Shown piece by piece: positions 61,982 through 64,000 of a stretch of 64,000 nucleotides of DNA. The position numbers and the translations under genes are program-made. This DNA comes from an uncultured Eubacteriales bacterium (lineage in GTDB: Bacteria > Bacillota > Clostridia > Tissierellales > Peptoniphilaceae): contig UQFH01000001.1 in assembly GCA_900540185.1 (NCBI GenBank), forward strand, positions 1 through 64,000. The letters are read 5' to 3'. Under the pieces are notes generated by a model. It saw only the letters and a program-made list of their open reading frames with translations, made no database searches and was not told the origin of the DNA. Position 1 is the first letter of the stretch, and each line of letters starts with the position of its first letter.

Positions 61982-62066
61982 GTGAAATAACGAAAAATAA
62001 ACATTTTTTATAAATTTGCAATTAATTTATTTCAATTATATAATTATATGTGAAAGAGAGGATATT

Positions 62067-63143
62067 ATGACGACACTTGGAATTGTTGCGGAGTTCAATC
62101 CGATGACCGATGGACACAAGTACATAATAAAAAAAGCGCGCGAACAATTTCCGGACGCCACAATTGTCGCAATCATGAGCGGCGACTACACGGTGCGCGG
62201 TGAATTTGCGATTTTTGACAAAAGGACACGTGCGAAGTCAGCAGTTGGCGCCGGAGTTGACATAGTTCTCGAACTTCCTGCAATCTACTCCTTAAACGGT
62301 GCGACAGTGTTTTCAAAAGAGTCCGTTCGAATATTATCCGACACCGGAATTATCGACCAAATTTTCTTCGGCGCCGAGCACGCCGACAAAAACTTTTTAG
62401 CAGGTGCCGCAAAATTTATTTCGGAAAAAAGAAAGTCGCTTGAAAAGTTTGACGACAAAATCTCGTACAACATATTTCTTCGAGAAAAAATTCGAGAAAA
62501 ATTCGGGATATATCCTGAAAGTAACGACCTGCTTGCTATAGAATATATCGAAAATCTTCCGAAAGAAATCGGATTCTTTCCGATAGAACGTGTTGTCAGC
62601 GACTACAATAGCACAGACCTTACCGGTTTTAGCGCAAGTCCGATACGGGAGAAAATAAAGTCGGAAGGCGGAGTGCTTTTTAATGCAAACGACAAAATCT
62701 TTTCGTCGATTTTGATTGCCGCAATAAACGGAGACTTCGAAAATTTGGACGAGTCTGACATTGCACGCATAAAAACCGCTGCGTTTACTTCAAAAAATTT
62801 CGACGAATTTATTGAAAACGCATACCACAAAAGACTCTCCCGCTCCCGCATAAAGAGAGAAACTTTAAAAGCTGTAATAGGAATGAAAAACATCGACTAT
62901 ATAAACCACAAGGATACAAAATTTATTCGTCCTCTCGCCGCAAGCGAAAAAGGAATCGAAAAACTTTTGGAAATAAAGAATAAAGATGCACTCATCTTGA
63001 AGTATGCAGACATAAAAAAAGTTCCCGAAAAATCTCGAGAACTCTTTTATCTGAACGAAAAATTCACAGAAATCTATCACGCGTTCTATGACCGCAAGCG
63101 TTATACCGACAGAACAAGAAATATTTTTACAAACGAAGCCTGA
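62067..63143 (+). CDS. tmcAL: tRNA(Met) cytidine acetate ligase (TmcAL/YlbM)
   Basis: 358 aa from ATG 62067 (AGAGAGG before it). GIVAEFNPMTDGHKYIIKKA is the HxGH-like nucleotidyltransferase site; IVAIMSGDYTVRGEFAIFDK and RTRAKSAVGAGVDIVLELPA, FGAEH and LTGFSASPIREKI confirm the YlbM family. Bacillus TmcAL uses ATP and acetate to acetylate the wobble C34 of elongator tRNA-Met. Divergent from acetate kinase, which handles the same substrate acetate. Confidence 0.9.
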   Translation: MTTLGIVAEFNPMTDGHKYIIKKAREQFPDATIVAIMSGDYTVRGEFAIFDKRTRAKSAVGAGVDIVLELPAIYSLNGATVFSKESVRILSDTGIIDQIFFGAEHADKNFLAGAAKFISEKRKSLEKFDDKISYNIFLREKIREKFGIYPESNDLLAIEYIENLPKEIGFFPIERVVSDYNSTDLTGFSASPIREKIKSEGGVLFNANDKIFSSILIAAINGDFENLDESDIARIKTAAFTSKNFDEFIENAYHKRLSRSRIKRETLKAVIGMKNIDYINHKDTKFIRPLAASEKGIEKLLEIKNKDALILKYADIKKVPEKSRELFYLNEKFTEIYHAFYDRKRYTDRTRNIFTNEA

Positions 63144-63160
63144 TAAAATCGGGCTTTTTA
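63136..63160 (+). terminator. tmcAL terminator
   Basis: AAGCCTGAT-AAA-ATCGGGCTT followed by TTTT, overlapping the tmcAL stop and reaching the convergent permease stop. Confidence 0.75.
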
Positions 63161-64000
63161 TTCTTCTTTTATAATTTCTATAATCGGCTTTTGTAGAATT
63201 TTTCGAAGAGTTATATTATAAATAAAAATATTTATTACATAAACGAGCACTGACGAGATTAAAAATTCCAAATAACCGTATTCTTTGAGTAAAATTTTGA
63301 AGTTAAATTCATCCGAGAGTGATGACAAAATAAACATAAACGCAACCGTTGCAACAACTGCAATTACAAACGATTTTATCTCCTCCACAATAAATTCCTT
63401 TCTTAATATCGTGTGAATCATTTTCTTGTCCATTCCGCACGAATAAAGACAACCTATCTCCCTCTCTCTACTCATAAGGCTGAGGTTGATTGATGAGTAT
63501 GCGTTTGTTATATTTAGAATGATTATTATCGCTGAAATTACAAACACAATAAATTTAAACAATTGCGTAGACTTTTCCTGCTTTTCCTGAATTTCCATTC
63601 CGATTTCATAATCATAGCTCTCTCCTTTCGACAAGTTTTCATCAATTGACTCCGAAATAAATGAATCAAGATTTTCAAAATTTAAATCATTTGTGTGTAG
63701 CCTCAGCACAAACGACGAACCTCCATACCTCGGCTCACTTTCTTCTCCAAACAGTTTAAAATATTCCTCAAAATTCGTATATATTAAAATTTGATAAGGT
63801 CTAAAATATGTTTCAAAGTCTTTTCTGTCACTTATAATACCGTCAATATGAATTTTCTTCTCCTCGCCATTATAAAGTTTTATTGAAAGTTCATCCGGCT
63901 CATCTATATACGAAACCATTTTTGCCTTGTAATTCGGCTCATACATATCCGTCTGTACATTGTTAAAGAGTAAAATTTCGCCCTTCTCTCCGCCCAACTT
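63158..64000 (-). CDS. FtsX-like ABC transporter permease, N-terminus outside window
   Basis: The open frame runs off the right edge. The visible ~280 residues end an FtsX/MacB-type permease: a periplasmic-like domain (VSYIDEPDELSIKLYNGEEK; ISDRKDFETYF), membrane helix ~150-170 (FKFIVFVISAIIIILNITNA), the SREREIGCLYSCGMDKKMIH coupling loop seen in FtsX families, then helices at ~210-232 and ~245-265. Partner ATPase not in the window. Likely exports peptides or lipids or senses antimicrobial peptides (BceB-like); substrate unknown. Confidence 0.8.
   Translation of the reverse strand, partial: KLGGEKGEILLFNNVQTDMYEPNYKAKMVSYIDEPDELSIKLYNGEEKKIHIDGIISDRKDFETYFRPYQILIYTNFEEYFKLFGEESEPRYGGSSFVLRLHTNDLNFENLDSFISESIDENLSKGESYDYEIGMEIQEKQEKSTQLFKFIVFVISAIIIILNITNAYSSINLSLMSREREIGCLYSCGMDKKMIHTILRKEFIVEEIKSFVIAVVATVAFMFILSSLSDEFNFKILLKEYGYLEFLISSVLVYVINIFIYNITLRKILQKPIIEIIKEE

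Overview
The window is chromosomal DNA of a low-GC Gram-positive anaerobe. Evidence: strong AT bias, AGGAGG-type ribosome sites, sigma-A promoters with 17-bp spacers, and the Firmicutes orders smc-ftsY-ylxM-ffh-rpsP-khpA-rimM-trmD-rplS-rbgA-rnhB and rpmF-plsX-acpP. Hcp with a Crp/Fnr partner, K+-dependent membrane pyrophosphatase, acetate kinase and MsrAB fit a fermentative clostridium-like cocci lineage (Peptoniphilaceae/Tissierellia is my best guess; inference only). Nearly all genes are on the minus strand.

Left part (1-14.5 kb) is accessory and decaying. It starts with the replication end of a Tn1549-like integrative conjugative element (Bro-N antirepressor, PcfB/DUF3801, DnaC-like ATPase, RepA_N initiator). 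A broken type III-like methyltransferase with its small HTH regulator follows, then a second broken pcfB and a CopZ-type metallochaperone. That gene appears to use an in-frame UGA as selenocysteine. Next come an LTA-synthase-like gene killed by one nonsense codon, 2.3 kb of non-coding repeats with seven 34-bp hairpins, a nitroreductase, an orphan RelB/DinJ antitoxin, a tiny hydrophobic toxin candidate with a neighbouring small RNA, and a prophage remnant (head protein fused to an ADP-ribosyltransferase) that stops at the 3' end of tmRNA.

14.5-25 kb is core: ssrA, smpB, rnr, ddl, a membrane-anchored murF variant, an alpha/beta hydrolase, hppA, secG, a hairpin-rich intergenic region, and cutC.

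25-33.8 kb is a defence operon: two m5C methyltransferases, McrB-like GTPase, McrC/LlaJI-like nuclease and a large SF1 helicase. The first four genes match the composition of LlaJI-type restriction-modification; the helicase is an addition. A long near-perfect palindrome lies just upstream.

34.4-40 kb is a nitrosative-stress locus: hcp, a Crp/Fnr (HcpR-like) regulator and a DUF438 hemerythrin/PAS protein. The regulator has a palindrome in its 5' leader. Essentially the same palindrome recurs six times in a ~200-bp-period non-coding array upstream of the DUF438 gene.

40-43 kb holds small membrane and exported proteins in a partly deleted tandem duplication, plus lipoprotein MsrAB. 43-64 kb is core: topA-dprA-comM-yraN-rnhB-rbgA, the rplS-to-ylxM translation/SRP operon, ftsY, smc, acpP, plsX, rpmF, ackA, tmcAL and a truncated ABC permease at the right edge.
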